A DNA stretch of 64,000 nucleotides. It comes from Apostichopus japonicus. Taxonomy: Eukaryota > Echinodermata > Holothuroidea > Aspidochirotida > Stichopodidae. The stretch lies in NCBI RefSeq assembly GCF_037975245.1, contig NC_092568.1, forward strand, positions 40,579,631 through 40,643,630, given 5' to 3'. The position numbers and the translations under genes were made by a program. Of the stretch, positions 10,550 to 24,000 are shown one piece after another (position 1 is the stretch's first letter; every line of letters begins with the position of its first letter). The notes beneath the pieces are model-generated. The model was not told the origin of the DNA. It saw only the letters and a list, made by a program, of their open reading frames with translations, and searched no databases.

Positions 10550-11640
10550 TGAGTTAGGTGCCTAGGGGTAATGTTCAGTTTACTATTTCTGAGGTCTAGA
10601 GCTCGTTACTACGAGGATGGATTAAAACCTACCAACTATTTTTTTTTCAATCTATAAAAGAGAAATTATAAAAATAAATGTATTGTGAATTGATTACTAC
10701 AAACGGAGTTGTGCGGATCTGAAATCGATATTAGATGAGGCCAGATTGTTTTATCGAAATCTAGGGATAAAAGTCATGTTGGTGTGAATGCAATATTTCG
10801 AAATTGTAACATAAACTTAATGAGCGACGACAGTAGTAAATCCATTATAGAAGGATGAAATTACTTGTTCACTTAACGACATGGCTAACAACATGTCTCC
10901 CTGGCCTTGGTGTGTTAAGTCTGGAATTTGTTAAATACTTTTGGGTTGATATTGGTGATGTTGTTCACAGAGTGGTGAATGATTGTTGTCAGACTGACAG
11001 GGTCCATGTCTATCACGTTGTTACGTGGCGTAATTACACTAGTCCCAAAGCCAAATAAAGATAAATAAAGACAGTTTTTAAAGAATTGGCCCGATTACTT
11101 TACTCCCGTTGTGTACAAATTAATGTCTTGCAAATCGACTAAAGAGGGTTTTTGGGAAACATTATTGATTCTGATCATAAAGGTTTTTTGAGTGGGAGGT
11201 TTATAGGTGAAAATATTCGTTTAATTTATGATTTATTGTTTAATATAGAGCAAATAATATCCCGGGGCTCCTTTTATCGGTAGATTTCGTAAAGGCGTTT
11301 GATTCCTTTTGGGGTGTGCTAGAGGCTTTTAATTTTGGTCCCTCCTTTATAAACTGGATTAAGTTGTTATTTAATGAAAGCGTGGCTTGTATAATAGTCA
11401 ACGGTCATTTGTCTCCTTCTTGTTGAAGTTCAGAGGGGTGTCGACAAGGAGATCCTTTGTCCCCATATTTGTTGTAACTTTGTGCTGAGGTATTATCTTG
11501 TTTAGTTCGTAGCGATCATTCAATACGTGGACTGGAAATTGATGGTCATTGTTTCAAAATAAGTCAATATGCTGATGATACAGTGCTGATCTTAAATGGT
11601 TCAGAGGATGATATCAACGTTATATGGGGTCATTTGTATC
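10550..11640 (+). pseudogene. Tx1/L1 LINE ORF2: linker and reverse transcriptase
   Basis: Continues the LINE after the insertion. The linker shows LRSRARYYEDGLKP near 10590 and MANNMSPGLGVLSLEF near 10880, the usual entry to the L1 RT, then KYFWVDIGDVVHRVVN. RT motifs follow: DHKGFLSGRFIGENIRLIYD near 11175, LLVDFVKAFDS near 11280 with the first catalytic aspartate, GCRQGDPLSPYLL near 11440, and QYADDTVLIL at about 11565 with the catalytic YADD. Several frameshifts and stops separate these blocks. Similarity ends near 11625, so the C-terminal half and 3' end are missing. Confidence 0.85.
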
Positions 11641-14600
11641 AATAAGACATCTAACATTTAATCTTGTATTATGCGGTCTGTGCATTCTTTACAAGGAATG
11701 TACTTATGTTGTACGTAGTAAAGTTTAATTTGGTATCTTAGGGATGTATTAATACATTTATACAACGTACGTAGTTAAGTTGAATGTATTGTTTATACCT
11801 TAGGAATGTATGAATGCAATGTGTTACGTAATCACTACGCCGTGCTAGTTCCTCTTTGGCAGTAGCTTTAATTGAATTGAGTTAGCTTTATTCAGTCCTC
11901 CCAACAAGGAGGGTGTCTTCTCTTTACTACATATGTTGCCTATCTTTTCATTATCTGTCAAACCGTTCTACTTTTCCGAATCTTACATTACCGCATTTTA
12001 CATTGCCGTTATGTTCTGCCCGTGCCTGCTTCCACGTGGTTTTTACGCAATGAATACATCTATGCTGCTTGCTCTCTCTCTCGCTTGTTGAACTTACTTT
12101 CCGTCAATCCATTTACCAGGTTACCAGAGGTAGCTATAAATATATAAGGTTTTGTACATAATTGTACCATTCTGAAGTTGGTTCAGTTCTTGTAAAATCA
12201 TAGATGTATATGAGCATCTTCTGGACACCTTCTTCCTCCTTCTTCTCCCCTCCGTACTCTCTCTCTCTCCTTCCACTTCCATCGACCTGTGTTAAAAAAC
12301 AATTCACTTTACTGTGTAGCAATGTAGTCATGTAGAATACAGTTATTGTACACATGAACAAGGAACGAAACGAATAGGACTGTAAAAGGTGTTCCTTTTG
12401 GCTAAATCAGAGGAAGTAAAGAAGATGAACGACGAATGACGATGATAGGTGGCGCACGACAAAACTCAAAACTAAGAACATACATTTACTTACATGTCAA
12501 TAGGACGGTTATGGTACATAAGGGTGTTTAGATGTAACTTGCTTTAGGTTGTAACGATGATACAAATTGAATCAAATTTAGATTGCGTATAGCACGGCAT
12601 GTCTCTCTTCGGATATTCAATTAATTTGAAAATTTCACTATGTGATGTTTAACTAACAGACCAGAATGTTCAGTGACTATTCGGTATCGAGAAGCTTGGA
12701 AGGTTTGTTTTCTCGGAAGTGACTAATGCTCTCATTCACTCAGATTTATCATATTTTAAGTTAAATGCTTTCGTTATTTTTGGTTATTCAGTGCCACATT
12801 TTGGGTGTTTCATTTTCATTTGTGAAGACCTGGGGCAAATCAAGAATACCGTAGAGCTGTCCTGCTTTACAGGAGCCGTTGTATCAGACCAATAGTGTTA
12901 TGGTGCCAATTACAAGAGAGCCTCAGATTGCATTTCGATGTATGTGCTTGTTCACTCAGGAAAGAAAACAATACAACAACCAATGTACTACCGTTGTCGG
13001 CCTATATGTGTGACTGGTAAATAGTTACTTGTATTGCTCTTCCTCATGTTAATCCAGAAGCAACAGAAGGTCCTTTGAAGATCAAATCAGAAAAGAAGAA
13101 AATGAGATAAAAAAAGTTGTTATTTTGTTGAAGTCATTGCCGATAAACGATATTGACAATGAATATGGCATCTTCCGGGACTGGGTTAACGTGATGCGCT
13201 CACCGACACCTACAGTATTCAGTTTGAGGTATATACGCCATCGATATGACATCATAATTAAGCTACACGTGTAAGCTCTAGAGGTAGTATAGTTCATAGG
13301 ATATCCCGAAGATCAATGTTGCTTGCTTTACAAACTTACAGCACGTTTTACACTTTCATGTAGGAACCATTTGATTTTAACGGTGGCAGAGGGATTAATG
13401 TTTCAAATGAGGAGATATCTTTTGAGAATGCATCTGGCATCAGCAAATTGAAACGATGATTTTGCAAATTTGGATTGTTGTGAATGCATTTGGCTAAAGT
13501 AGAGTGAATGAACATAACGTTATTTTACACCCCGTCTCCCACCCCGTCCCTCCCCTCATGGCCCGCACTTGTTCACGATCATCTTTCAGACAAAAACAAA
13601 ATGATGACTCCAGTTTTTTAATTTTTTTATAGAAACGTTTGCGAGCTCCACCCTCCCCCCCCCCACCCCCTTCATCAGTTCCGGATTGTTATTAATCTTT
13701 GTATCACTGACTGCAAGGTAGGCAGCGAAAACTTGGTTTCCTCTAAGATACTTCAGTTCTCATATGGTTGCTAGTACCGGTGAAAAGCTATTCCGTCCGT
13801 GACTAACCAGAAATGGAGCTTAAAACCTACCGTAGGTACGACGCAGATCACATCTCTTAAGCAGTATCTGTACTGCGCACGGCGTACGTCACCCACAGTA
13901 GCAATAATAATAACAACAACAAGAGCAGCTTCAAGTATTGCTGTGGTTTGTCGTGTTCCATGAACTCCGCATACGATTGTATAACCACCTTCTTCAAATA
14001 CAAAATTATTATTTGTCATCAGTGTCGCAGACGTCGGGTATACGATTCCCTCTTATAAGATGAGGCATTTACGCACTGATCTATAACGAGTCCCATAAAT
14101 AAACCGTTTAATTAATTTCTGGACAATTTAAAGGCGATGAATGGCAATGACCTTTGACATCGTAAGTTTAAGCAGTATCTGAAGGCCAATCTGATATTGG
14201 AAGAGAATTGAAGTCAATTCTCTACGAGGAGCACAATTTCCCATGAAAAGGAAATGTCATATGTTTGTTTACGCTTCTAAGATTTTAATAATAAATTGGA
14301 AATTGAGGCAGCTGGGATTCGCCGAAGTGAGTAGACACCTGGGAAATGTAATCTACGACCCGACGCTACATTTTTGACGTCATGCGCACTCCCAAGAGAT
14401 CTTTGTTACCTCAGTGAGAGAATTCTTCAACGATTGTGTATCGTTTACATTTGTTGTAAAGTTCGGTGATCCTTTTGAGTTTTAGTCGGTTTCTCTCACA
14501 AGAATATGAATCAATCACCATTTTCAACAACAGATTTTACATGATTGGGTTGAATAATGTATTAGATGGATTAAGGCGTCCCGTGGCTGAAACTGATGGC

Positions 14601-17364
14601 TTCGCAAATTTGTTGCAAAATGTCTGCAACTGTATACGCTAAAATCATATCCTCATAGCATTTGGTGTAACGAAGATCTTTTATTTTTAATTGGTTATAT
14701 TTGTAAATGCATCTGGCAACAGCTGAGTAAATGATGTGATCAGAGAAATTGACCTGAGAAAGTTTTTGCTTTTCTTTAGAATATTTTTTATAATTTATCC
14801 ATAAAGGAATATCATATTGCATCGAAAATGCTAGGATTCATTGATTAATTATCCAAATGTTTTATTATAGCCTACGAAGAGCACTTGAAACAATGGCTAC
14901 GCTGATGACGTCACAAACCATTTAATTACTGTGATCCTTGTGTATTTACTTTGTCTGCTTGCTCTTGGATTGCTTTTGCTTTTCAAGCCTAAAAGGGTTT
15001 TTAAGAGTACTTCCTTTCGCAAGACTTGGTTCTTGAAGATTAAAGTATCTGTCATTATGTTTGAAATCTTGTTGTAATAAACAAATAATACTTTAAATGA
15101 AATTTAAAACAGAATAAAATTTCATGGAAAAGGGGAAGTTTATAGCCAGTCAAATTGGGTTTCATTCAATCCACCATATCTCGGGTTAAGGACGAGATAT
15201 GGAGTTTGAGTTTTCACCTTACAAAATACAATTATATTCTCGTCAATGCTATATACTTATATAGTGTTACATTGTCTACCACCTCAGTATTCCTTTATGT
15301 GGTATAGTGGACATATCGTCTACACCTATACGTTTTATTTACTCGTTTATTACCAAACTAAATCAAGTGGATTCTCAAGAAATGCTGCCGTTTTCTTCAC
15401 GGATACAATGAACCTTTTTCTTAGGGAAGAAAAAGATTGTCTTTGATGATAAATGTTAAACGGTTGGAATGAAACTCAGGATATGAAATAAATAAATATC
15501 ATCAATTTTATATGCATGAACCACCGACCATTCTGCTCACCTAACCATTTATGTTCTCTACTTAACCCCAGGTTCAGCGCTCCCACCCAGAAAATTAGTT
15601 TTAAGGGGAGCGGGTTCTTTGACTGTAATTGGGTCTCTTACATTGTTAGGCACATATACTACCCATGCGCCTCGTGAAATATACAAACCTACATTACTAC
15701 TACAACTACTGTCTCGTCTGAGACAACACACAAACAATAGAATTACAACAAAGTGGTATGGCTATGCTATGTATGTATTCTTAATTAAAGAAGCAAAGAA
15801 AGAGAAGGTAAAGTAATTAAAACAACAAATGTTTAATATCCAACATAAACAATTAGCACAATTAGTCCAATCCATATCCGGACGTATACACAAGTAGGGG
15901 GAGGGACTCACTCTTGCTATCTCTCTTTAGACCCGCTCGGCCGTCATATCCAGGGCACTAGTCACGCCCACCCAAACCCAAAGAACCTGTATACAAATTG
16001 TTGAGTAATTGGTAGTGATGATGTCTCCGACATTCTAGAATGGCACCAAGGAAAACCAAAGAACATATCTCAGCTAATAAAGATTCCACAAGAAATATCA
16101 TTTCTAATATAAATGTAGCGTAAATGGATAGTGTAACCAATATAGTACAATACAGAATTAAGAAAAATAACGGGATGAACAATATATGCTATGAGTCCCT
16201 ATTGAGGAGAAAACATTTTTGACTAAATTACACAATGGAATATAATGGAATCACTTTAAATTCATAAATGCCTAAACCAACTTTCTGTATACTGGACCAG
16301 TCTCGAATGCGAGATCGAAATGATCGAAATGTTAGACAAACACTGGTTTGTTGCCGTGGCAATCATGAAGTCATAATTAAAAGAAATGAAGACATGGTGT
16401 ACATTGCCATGAGTATATGCAAATATGTTTATGGGCAAAGAAATGTTTCAAATTGCAAAAGAATACTGTACAGTATATATAGCCTACTTGCAATTAGTTA
16501 CAGCAGTAGTACTGTATATGTTTTCACACCCACCGAGTCTCATTACACACTGTGCGTACTTCTTAAATCATCCAGCTAAATACTTCGAGTAACATGAATG
16601 ATTTGAGCTAGAGTCAATGTCAGCAACCTTATCGAGGTGCTTCAACGAAGAACCGAAGCGTAAAGCGTCCAATGTTGATACTATAACAGAAGAAACCTTG
16701 TCGCTAAGCCTAGCAATAACGTAAGCACTAGGCCTACTTCTAATTCTAGCAGTAACGACATGACTGACCAGGGACTAGGCGTAGAGATCTTTCAGACTCG
16801 CAATAACACTGCGGTTACTACAAGTCCAAACCTGTCGAACAATCATACAATGGGGCTCGGAACCTATTCAAAAACTGCTCATTCCCAGGCCCAGTAAACG
16901 TTTATTTGAACGGTTCATCTACCGAATAGGGATAGACGAGTTCTACTCAAAAGAATGTTAGCAACAGGCAACGTTGCTATAGCCTAACTGTTGTAGCGTT
17001 TACGGACTTTTCAGAACACACACAACTCAGCATCTGTTTATTGCGCAATTCGTCCTGGTAGGTCAAAAAAAAGTTTTAAATGTTATCTTTAGAAATTTGT
17101 TCATTTGTTCTTATTTACTTGTCATTTCCCTCCATTTTTGAGTGTTTGAATTGATTAAACTACCTAAATTTAAGACCAAACGATACTGCTTCATTCGTAT
17201 TTTTTCACTCTTAATGTTCGTCGGAAGAAAATACTGTTTTACATGAGGTGACTATAACGTCATTCAGGAAAAAGATCAAGGGAGGCATAAGGAAAATTAA
17301 ATACAGATCAGCAAAAATTAGCGAAAAAATGCCGTTTTCTAACATTTGTGAGCGTCATTTATGA
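11641..17364. other. Long gene-poor stretch
   Basis: No supported gene. Short imperfect direct repeats around GTACGTAGTAAAGTT lie near 11710-11800. A C-rich run lies near 13650-13672. There is a perfect 10-bp stem hairpin at 15174-15202 and TGACGTCA octamers at 14375 and 14906. Open frames of 60-100 codons here (for example 14571-14822 minus, 16268-16579 plus) have no recognisable content and no splice borders I would trust. Confidence 0.5.
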
Positions 17365-17434
17365 ATGACGTCATCGAGAAGGGCAGCGGACTTCGGCTAT
17401 CGCCTTGTCCGCTCAGCCTCCTTGATGACGTCAT
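17365..17434. other. 70-nt imperfect palindrome with a TGACGTCA in each arm
   Basis: Left arm ATGACGTCATCGAGAAGG, then GCAGCGGAC. The right arm ends GTCCGCTCAGCC, then TCCTTGATGACGTCAT. The arms pair over about 27 bp with a few mismatches around a loop of roughly 13 nt. Each arm has a perfect CRE octamer (17366-17373, 17426-17433). It could be a foldback or MITE core, a regulatory palindrome, or a transcribed hairpin of pre-miRNA-like size. Nothing shows that it is transcribed. Confidence 0.5.
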
Positions 17435-17915
17435 CATCGGTCTCAAATCAAATTTAAGACCGGTTCCCCTAGTATTTATCCCCTAATTAAACACAATACG
17501 TCCAAGAGTGCTTGGAGCCATCCCAGAGTATAAGAACATACATGTATAGAAATTATTCAGTAATTTTTAGAGACAAGTTTACCAAACAATTATGGGTGCT
17601 ACGCCTACAAGCAACATTCCCCTCCATGCACGTCAAATGTATCTCTATTAACCTAAAGCAAGAGTTTGAATTCATCGCTAAAGTTAATAGGAATGTTACG
17701 TTGCATGCTATATAGATATAGTATGATTGATCAAACTAATACATGTGACCAAATGAAGATTAATTACTTAGCAGTAACAGCTTTTCATAGAAATGCGGTA
17801 TAAGCAAGAGAGAAATTGTTGAAATTTTGAATTTATCAGGTAGTACAGAAATACATAGAAAACGAAAGCTTGCAATGCGAATCTAAGGTACTTGCTCCGG
17901 ATTCTTATTTGCAAG
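17435..17915. other. Downstream flank, nothing recognised
   Basis: AT-rich sequence downstream (minus sense) of the helical-protein gene. No feature supported. Confidence 0.4.
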
Positions 17916-18884
17916 CTATTGAGCCCCTCCTTTGATTTGGTTGAGCAGTTTACTCATTTGGCCTGTGATCGTCTGAGGGTATTTCCTCTTAATCTTTTCC
18001 TGCTGCCTGAATAGCCATTTATCGAAGTAATGCAGGTCATCCGGCTTCTCTGGGATGTACTGCAGGTTGGTTCGTACTTCGGGAATCATGGCGTAAAATT
18101 CTTTGCAGCTTCCTTTTATCTCCACTGCTTTCTTTTTCATCATTATGTAATAAACCCGTTTGGCTACTTCAACTGCCTTTTCTCCTCTGCTTTGGCAAGT
18201 AGTGAGCTCTTCTTTCATAATATTGAAGAAACCTGCAACAGCATTAAGCCCACCCAGGAATGCGGAGAGTGCTGGTATTAGGGCCTCACTAACGATCCTG
18301 ATTGCTGCCTCATTGATGTTTAACTGCTGACTTTCCGCCACCGGAATAGTTTCTGCGCCCATATTGAGAAGAGGGCTAGCAATTGCACCCACAATTTGAA
18401 CAATCGCAGGTGTAATGCCCCATCTCATTGAGATTGAAGAATTTTTTTCAAGTTTTGCTTTATTTTTCATGAGTTCTTTGTTAAGATCCTTAAGCTCAGA
18501 TATCAACACCGTCGCCTCATCCTGTCTCTGCTTTAGGGGAACCATCATCTCCTCGTGCATCCTTACTATCTCGGTGCAGCATTGCTGGTATCCGGTCACT
18601 TCTTCTAGGATATCAGGAAGACATTCTTTCCATTCTTCTAGTTCCAGCCCTTCATAGTACTCAAAAAACTCTTGGATGCATCTTACCACTTGAGTAGACA
18701 GAGGCAAAACCCCTTTCACGTAGACGATGGCGTCTTGCCTTGTCTGGTCACGGATTTCATTGATACCAGTGGCCTTGTTTGCATCAGAACCCACAGCATT
18801 CTCCGCATATAGAGATCTAAGACACAGTGAGAATATCCGCATGTTTTTCGGCAACCCTTGACACTCGACTGAGAAACTATTCAT
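17916..18884 (-). CDS. Helical protein with hydrophobic hairpin (copy 1)
   Basis: A 322-residue minus-strand frame starting at ATGAATAGT and ending in a TGA at 17916-17918. Residues about 104-148 are heptad-like charged helix. Residues about 156-174 (GITPAIVQIVGAIASPLLN) and 201-223 (ALIPALSAFLGGLNAVAGFF) are two hydrophobic segments joined by a short polar stretch; a charged helical tail follows. This plan, long helices around a hydrophobic hairpin, is shared by alpha-helical membrane-inserting proteins and by apolipoprotein-L-like proteins; membership of either is inference. No signal peptide. An AG acceptor (CCACTTACAG) precedes the exon at 18903, so a 5' exon may exist. Relative to the copy at 27339 this one has an extra base in an A-run just before the ATG, so translation from an upstream ATG would be out of frame. 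Confidence 0.6.
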   Translation of the reverse strand: MNSFSVECQGLPKNMRIFSLCLRSLYAENAVGSDANKATGINEIRDQTRQDAIVYVKGVLPLSTQVVRCIQEFFEYYEGLELEEWKECLPDILEEVTGYQQCCTEIVRMHEEMMVPLKQRQDEATVLISELKDLNKELMKNKAKLEKNSSISMRWGITPAIVQIVGAIASPLLNMGAETIPVAESQQLNINEAAIRIVSEALIPALSAFLGGLNAVAGFFNIMKEELTTCQSRGEKAVEVAKRVYYIMMKKKAVEIKGSCKEFYAMIPEVRTNLQYIPEKPDDLHYFDKWLFRQQEKIKRKYPQTITGQMSKLLNQIKGGAQ

Positions 18885-18903
18885 TTTTTTCTGCGACAGA
18901 TTT

Positions 18904-20739
18904 CTGTAAGTGGAACAAAAAGATAAAAGAAATAACTTTATGGCACGATAATATATTAAGCAAAGATATGTCGGCCTACATTATTGAAATGCTTACAAGC
19001 CTACAAGTCCACTGATTTACGTTACAAAGACCATTGTATTTCACTAACTAGAACATTATTATAACTTGACTTTTGCAAAGTGAACTGTACCATCCAACAT
19101 GGTTTGTTTGTACGCCAAAAAAACCCTCTGTTATTTGTTCGTATTGCTTATATATATATTAAATATTAATTTACTGTTGCAAATTACGACAGCTCGTTTT
19201 ACAGTAGCTTCCATACCATTCCTTTGGAAGAGAAACAAGATTTAGACTCTAAATCTACAGTATCACAAGAAAAGAATCTTTGAGAGATCCTAGGTTGCAT
19301 GTGGATGATTTGGATGCATCCTATTGATTGGAAAGGCCTGTTGTTTGCGGTCAAATGTTATAAGAGGTCACCAAAGGAAAGAAGGAGGAACCTTGCTTAA
19401 GAGTTATTTGTTAGTAGAGCTCTAATTTAATTTTAGCCAAGTTGGTACTTATCATCAATTGCTAGTGGGGTAAACGACAACGCACATAGATAGGAGGAGG
19501 TAGAGTGATGCTATTAGTAGCCAATAGGCGGAATGAATCAAATCTGCATCTCTCTGGGAGGCTTGCTCACATTGTTTGATAATATTGCCTATCAATAAGG
19601 GCAGCACATCCATTCAGACATTCCCTTAGTTATAGGCAATTATATATCGTGTTTACAAGGTTTTTACATATTGACGTTTTGACTTTCGGTGAACGCGAAT
19701 GACCTCGGACCTTCACCAAAATGAGACAATTCTTCTTCTTAATATGGGGCATCCGCACAACGAGTATGCGTTGGTCCGAGCCTCTCCTTTGGAAATATCG
19801 CGTTTTCTAAAGCTATGTCGTATGCAGTAATGCATTGGCATGCCCAAATGTAAGAGTGGAGAACATTCACCTGTCGTCGTCAGTCAGGATTTTTTCCTTT
19901 TTTGCATTCAGACTGGGAAGAATTAGACCACTATAATTGGACTACACCACCACTCCCTCCACCCCTCATCTTTTTTACCTCACAAAAGTATTTGACTTGC
20001 TTATATATACCTCATTTGTAGTTTAAATGTGCCTTAGAAACACCATTTAACGTATAATATTTCCCTTTTTTTCACAGAGGGGGGGGGGGGGGGACCCGCA
20101 TACCCCCTTAAATGTTAGTCGGCTTTATTGACCCCAGGACAGCACCCCAATTTAGAACATCCTTGATTCTCTTCTGGCCATCTCATAAGGTGTTGGACCC
20201 TACCTACATCAATCAATTTATTATTATTTAGTTAACGCTACCTATGTAGACTTATCGTAAAGTATTTGCGTTAAAATACACCGTTTAACGTAACCAGCAC
20301 TGCAATATCCTAATGACAGTTGTTCGGATAAGGTTTGTTATATTCTATGCCTCAATGCTGTTACGATTAATCTGCAGCTCCTAAAGTCTCTTGTCTCTAT
20401 CACGAGTCGTTACATAGAGCGATCCCAACACTTCCCTGTAATCTCCCCCTCTCCCTACTATCTGAACCCTTCGCATAGCTGCCCTCTTCATTAATCTTTT
20501 ACATAACATTTTAGGTGATGTGTAAGGGTGACAGTATTAAAACACCTAACGAGCCTTTCTCAAAATCAGAGAGCAATCGATCAAACTAAAACACCGTCCT
20601 ATAGCTTAGGTCCTCAAGATTGCAAAGTCTGAAAAACCAATACTGCTCCAAGTTTAAAGCTAATGGGCTATACAGAGATTGATGTTGTATTCCATATAGA
20701 GTAGGAGTTTATTGCAAGCCGTTTAATCATTCACCTCTA
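18904..20739. other. Upstream flank of copy 1, then non-coding
   Basis: 18990-19245 matches 28195-28385 upstream of the second copy (shared TCACTAACTAGAACAT and GGAAGAGAAACAA). A G-run lies near 20078-20094 (typical of the hAT-like debris in this window). No gene is supported. Confidence 0.5.
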
Positions 20740-21085
20740 AATTCTGCTTAAGTGTAATATGATCTACTTAAATCGAATTTAATTCAACTTAAGTGATACA
20801 GAATTGGACTTAAATAAAATGTATTCCACTTAAATGAAATAAAATTTCAGTTAAGTAGAATACAAATGTCCCCTTTTCCTAAAGTGGAATGCAATTTTAC
20901 ATAAGTTTAATGGAATTTCTCTTAAGTATAATTGGAATTCACTTAAGAAGCTCATTATTTCATTTCAGCTTAATTGAATTCTACCTAATCGAAATGGCAA
21001 TTTACGTAAGTAAATATATGGCCTATTTTACTTAAATAAAATGAACTCCACTGAAACCACAATACTATTTCATTTAGATGAACTT
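20740..21085. repeat. Array A: palindromic ACTTAAGT words
   Basis: About 14 diverged units of 20-25 bp, each centred on a version of the palindrome ACTTAAGT flanked by GAATT or AATTC (for example ATTCAACTTAAGTGATA near 20783). Units occur in both senses because the core is self-complementary. The same unit type occurs at 28430-28530 and 28736-28890. Confidence 0.7.
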
Positions 21086-24000
21086 AACTGATCATTAGAC
21101 GGGGAAAGGTGTAGGGAAATGAACCGTCTCTCCATCTTTATATGCTACACTTCAAGTACATCTTCCCTCCATCCGCCCAATATTGCTGTTCATCCACAAA
21201 CAATTACGAAAATAAGAGATTATGAAATTAACGACGGCGACATGTGTTCAAGAGTACATTTTCAAATGTGTATGATTCTTTCGTACGTTTTGTACCACGC
21301 CCGTTTCTGTATCGTCAAGTGGTGTGTTAATTGCTCAAATGTGGTCGTCTTCACTTGTGACTGGTAGGGGAGGAGAGACGGTTGGGGGTCCAGGAAGGTA
21401 ATGAAATGTGTGCTCTAACTACTTTAGGATATGTAAATAGTTTGTTAGTTCGACTTTCATTTGTGCAGCGACCGTTTTGTTTGCATCATTTCGGGTGAAT
21501 TTTCGTTCCACGTCTAAAGCGGAACTGTAATTCAATGTCTCGAAGGTATGTTTCAGTAAGTTTGATTCATCACGTGACAAAATTGTGCGCGAGAGGTCTC
21601 TAATGAAAATTTTTTCTCTAACATTTTTGGGATTATTAATGGCAATGTAGAAAAGATTGCCATAGTAGAATAAAACAAGAATAAAACACCGCGTTGCCCT
21701 ACGCATCCCTTACGCATTAAGTATATAATAATCTGACTTTATTAAATTCCTCTATGAAATACGTCCTTTCTTTGAATTATTCTTTGGTAGCTCTCATGAA
21801 TTTGCCATTCTCTTACTAATATTGTTTACGTACAAGGTCTTATTAATTTTAACCCAAATATTGAACAGTGATGCAATGTAAGACGATATGTATACTCAGA
21901 CATTATACGAAAACTAATGATTGATAAATATTATTTTCTTTGGAGTACTTGTTTTCTACCAAGAACACATATAATTATAATGTAACTGTTCTGACGTCAG
22001 CAGCCGATCATTATAGACTACTAAGGATACATCTAACACATACAACTATGTTGTATCCATATTGTTACGAAGTCCAGATATCATGGTTTGGGAAACGAAC
22101 ACAATAAAGTAAGTTAGAGAGGTTTTGTTTTTAAAATGAATCTAATACGTGTCTCTTGGTAACAAAAATATATAACTTAGCATACCTTAATACTTAAAGT
22201 TAACTTAGCGCGCACGCAAGGTACCTCGGCTACCGCTGGGCTCTCCGTCGGGGTGTCAAATCCCAGGGTAGTCGGTGTTGATTAAGTAACCGTAGTGCGG
22301 GTGTGTCTGGAAGCTTCCGGAAGGCGTTTTACGTAAATTACAGTTCTGGTATAGAGAACAGGACCAGGTAAGGTAAATGATCCAGAAGTATGTCCAGAAG
22401 AATGGTATCCAAAAGAGAGTTAAGAGAAAGTCACACACAGCGTGGTTGGCATGGTGAAGAAAGGCCGGATCGGGAAAGGTGGGTTTTGTAAGTGCTAGGC
22501 AGACATAGTTGTTTTATGTGGCGTGACGTACAGGTTGGTGCCACTGGGAGAAGAGGCCGAGCCACTCCTTGAAAACTAATTTATATGACATTCGGTGAGG
22601 TTACTCGACCGTAGCTTATAACTGCACTGATTGTGCCCTACGTTTAGAAATTAGCATAATAATGCACCCTTTAAGAATTGCATAACATCAATTAGCGTAG
22701 TAAACCTTTAAGGTAACATGATACATCATAACAATATGCAATTCCTATCAAAATACTTTTCTCAATTCGTTCTTCTTAGACTTTGTTTATTTTTCTTCTT
22801 TCTTTCTTTCTGTTTCTTTCTCTTTAAATCGTACTTAAATGTTCTTCTGATATACATAAACCGATTATCCTCTTTTCGATCAATAAATTATGATAGTTAT
22901 CGAAGTTTAAAGGACTAAACGTTGCTGCAATAATCAGATATGCCTATCTGATCAAATTCAGTACAAAGGTTGTGTTCAATGTTTTTAATATTGACATATC
23001 AGTGCATTACCCTGGAAAATAAATTAAATATAGAAACTAATATATAACTTTGGCTTCAAGCTGTTTGCTCTCTAATCGAATGTGTAATCTCAGTTGAAGA
23101 TCACAATTTACACAGAGAGAGATATAGAGATTATATATTAATAATATTTTTTTCTGACACACTGATATTTGAGTATATTAAATAGCATTACCAATAATAA
23201 TACATGCATATGTTAAATTGTAACACGCTGTTGTCGTATGCATGATGTTGATATAGATTCTGCATTTGCAAAGCGAATAGCACCGCTAGGGTCAAACCAA
23301 AGTTCAATTTTTGTTAAGTTTGAAAACAATGCATGCCCATCCCTAAATCATTTTTCGAATACTAAGTGTTGGCTATTGATTGTCATTTCTAGCTATATCC
23401 GAGATAAACTTGTCAACGTACATTTCTCAAAATATTGTTATGATAAACTGGACCAGTTATTCTCTAGATGTTCTAACTCAACTTCTGGGACTTTTTAAAA
23501 CGTACAATAATTATATGTCCCAGTGTGCATGTCTACTTTACAAGTCACAGCAAAATGGTTCTTGAAATTTTGGCATTGGCTACCTTCAGTGATATTTTTT
23601 CTTGTTCTTGTTTCCATTAGGAGTGAGAGATAGCCATGTAAAATTCGTTTATGGGAGCTGATATTCCGTACCTATCTGAAATCATGTGCCATCATGATCA
23701 GAAAGACTTTGGCTTATCTATGTTTTTCTCTCCATCTTTTTTTTCGGGTGAAATATTCACAGAGTTGACACTGAAACCAATACAATAAGAAGGCCGTGTG
23801 AACAGCCCAAACAATATTTAGATTCAGTATTTGCAAAACACCAAACAGAAATCTATCAAGAAAACATGTCAAAATGAGCCCATGACGTTCGATGATATCA
23901 TATTAAGACTATACCAACTCTTTAGCCTTGAATGTGGAGGTACATTAATCCTTGACATCTCCAAAATACATTACAATTGTTCTGCTTTATGTTTGGAGAA

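Noticed and set aside
16268-16579. 103-codon plus frame with an ATG
   Set aside because: No recognisable motif, no splice context and AT-driven composition; within the range expected by chance in 64 kb.
17916-18884. Naming the helical protein as a pore-forming toxin
   Set aside because: Only the general layout of helices and hydrophobic hairpin is visible; no family motif or signal peptide supports a toxin call.
22215-22265. tRNA-derived SINE head (GTGTCAAATCCC)
   Set aside because: B box only weakly matched and no second copy in the window to define an element.
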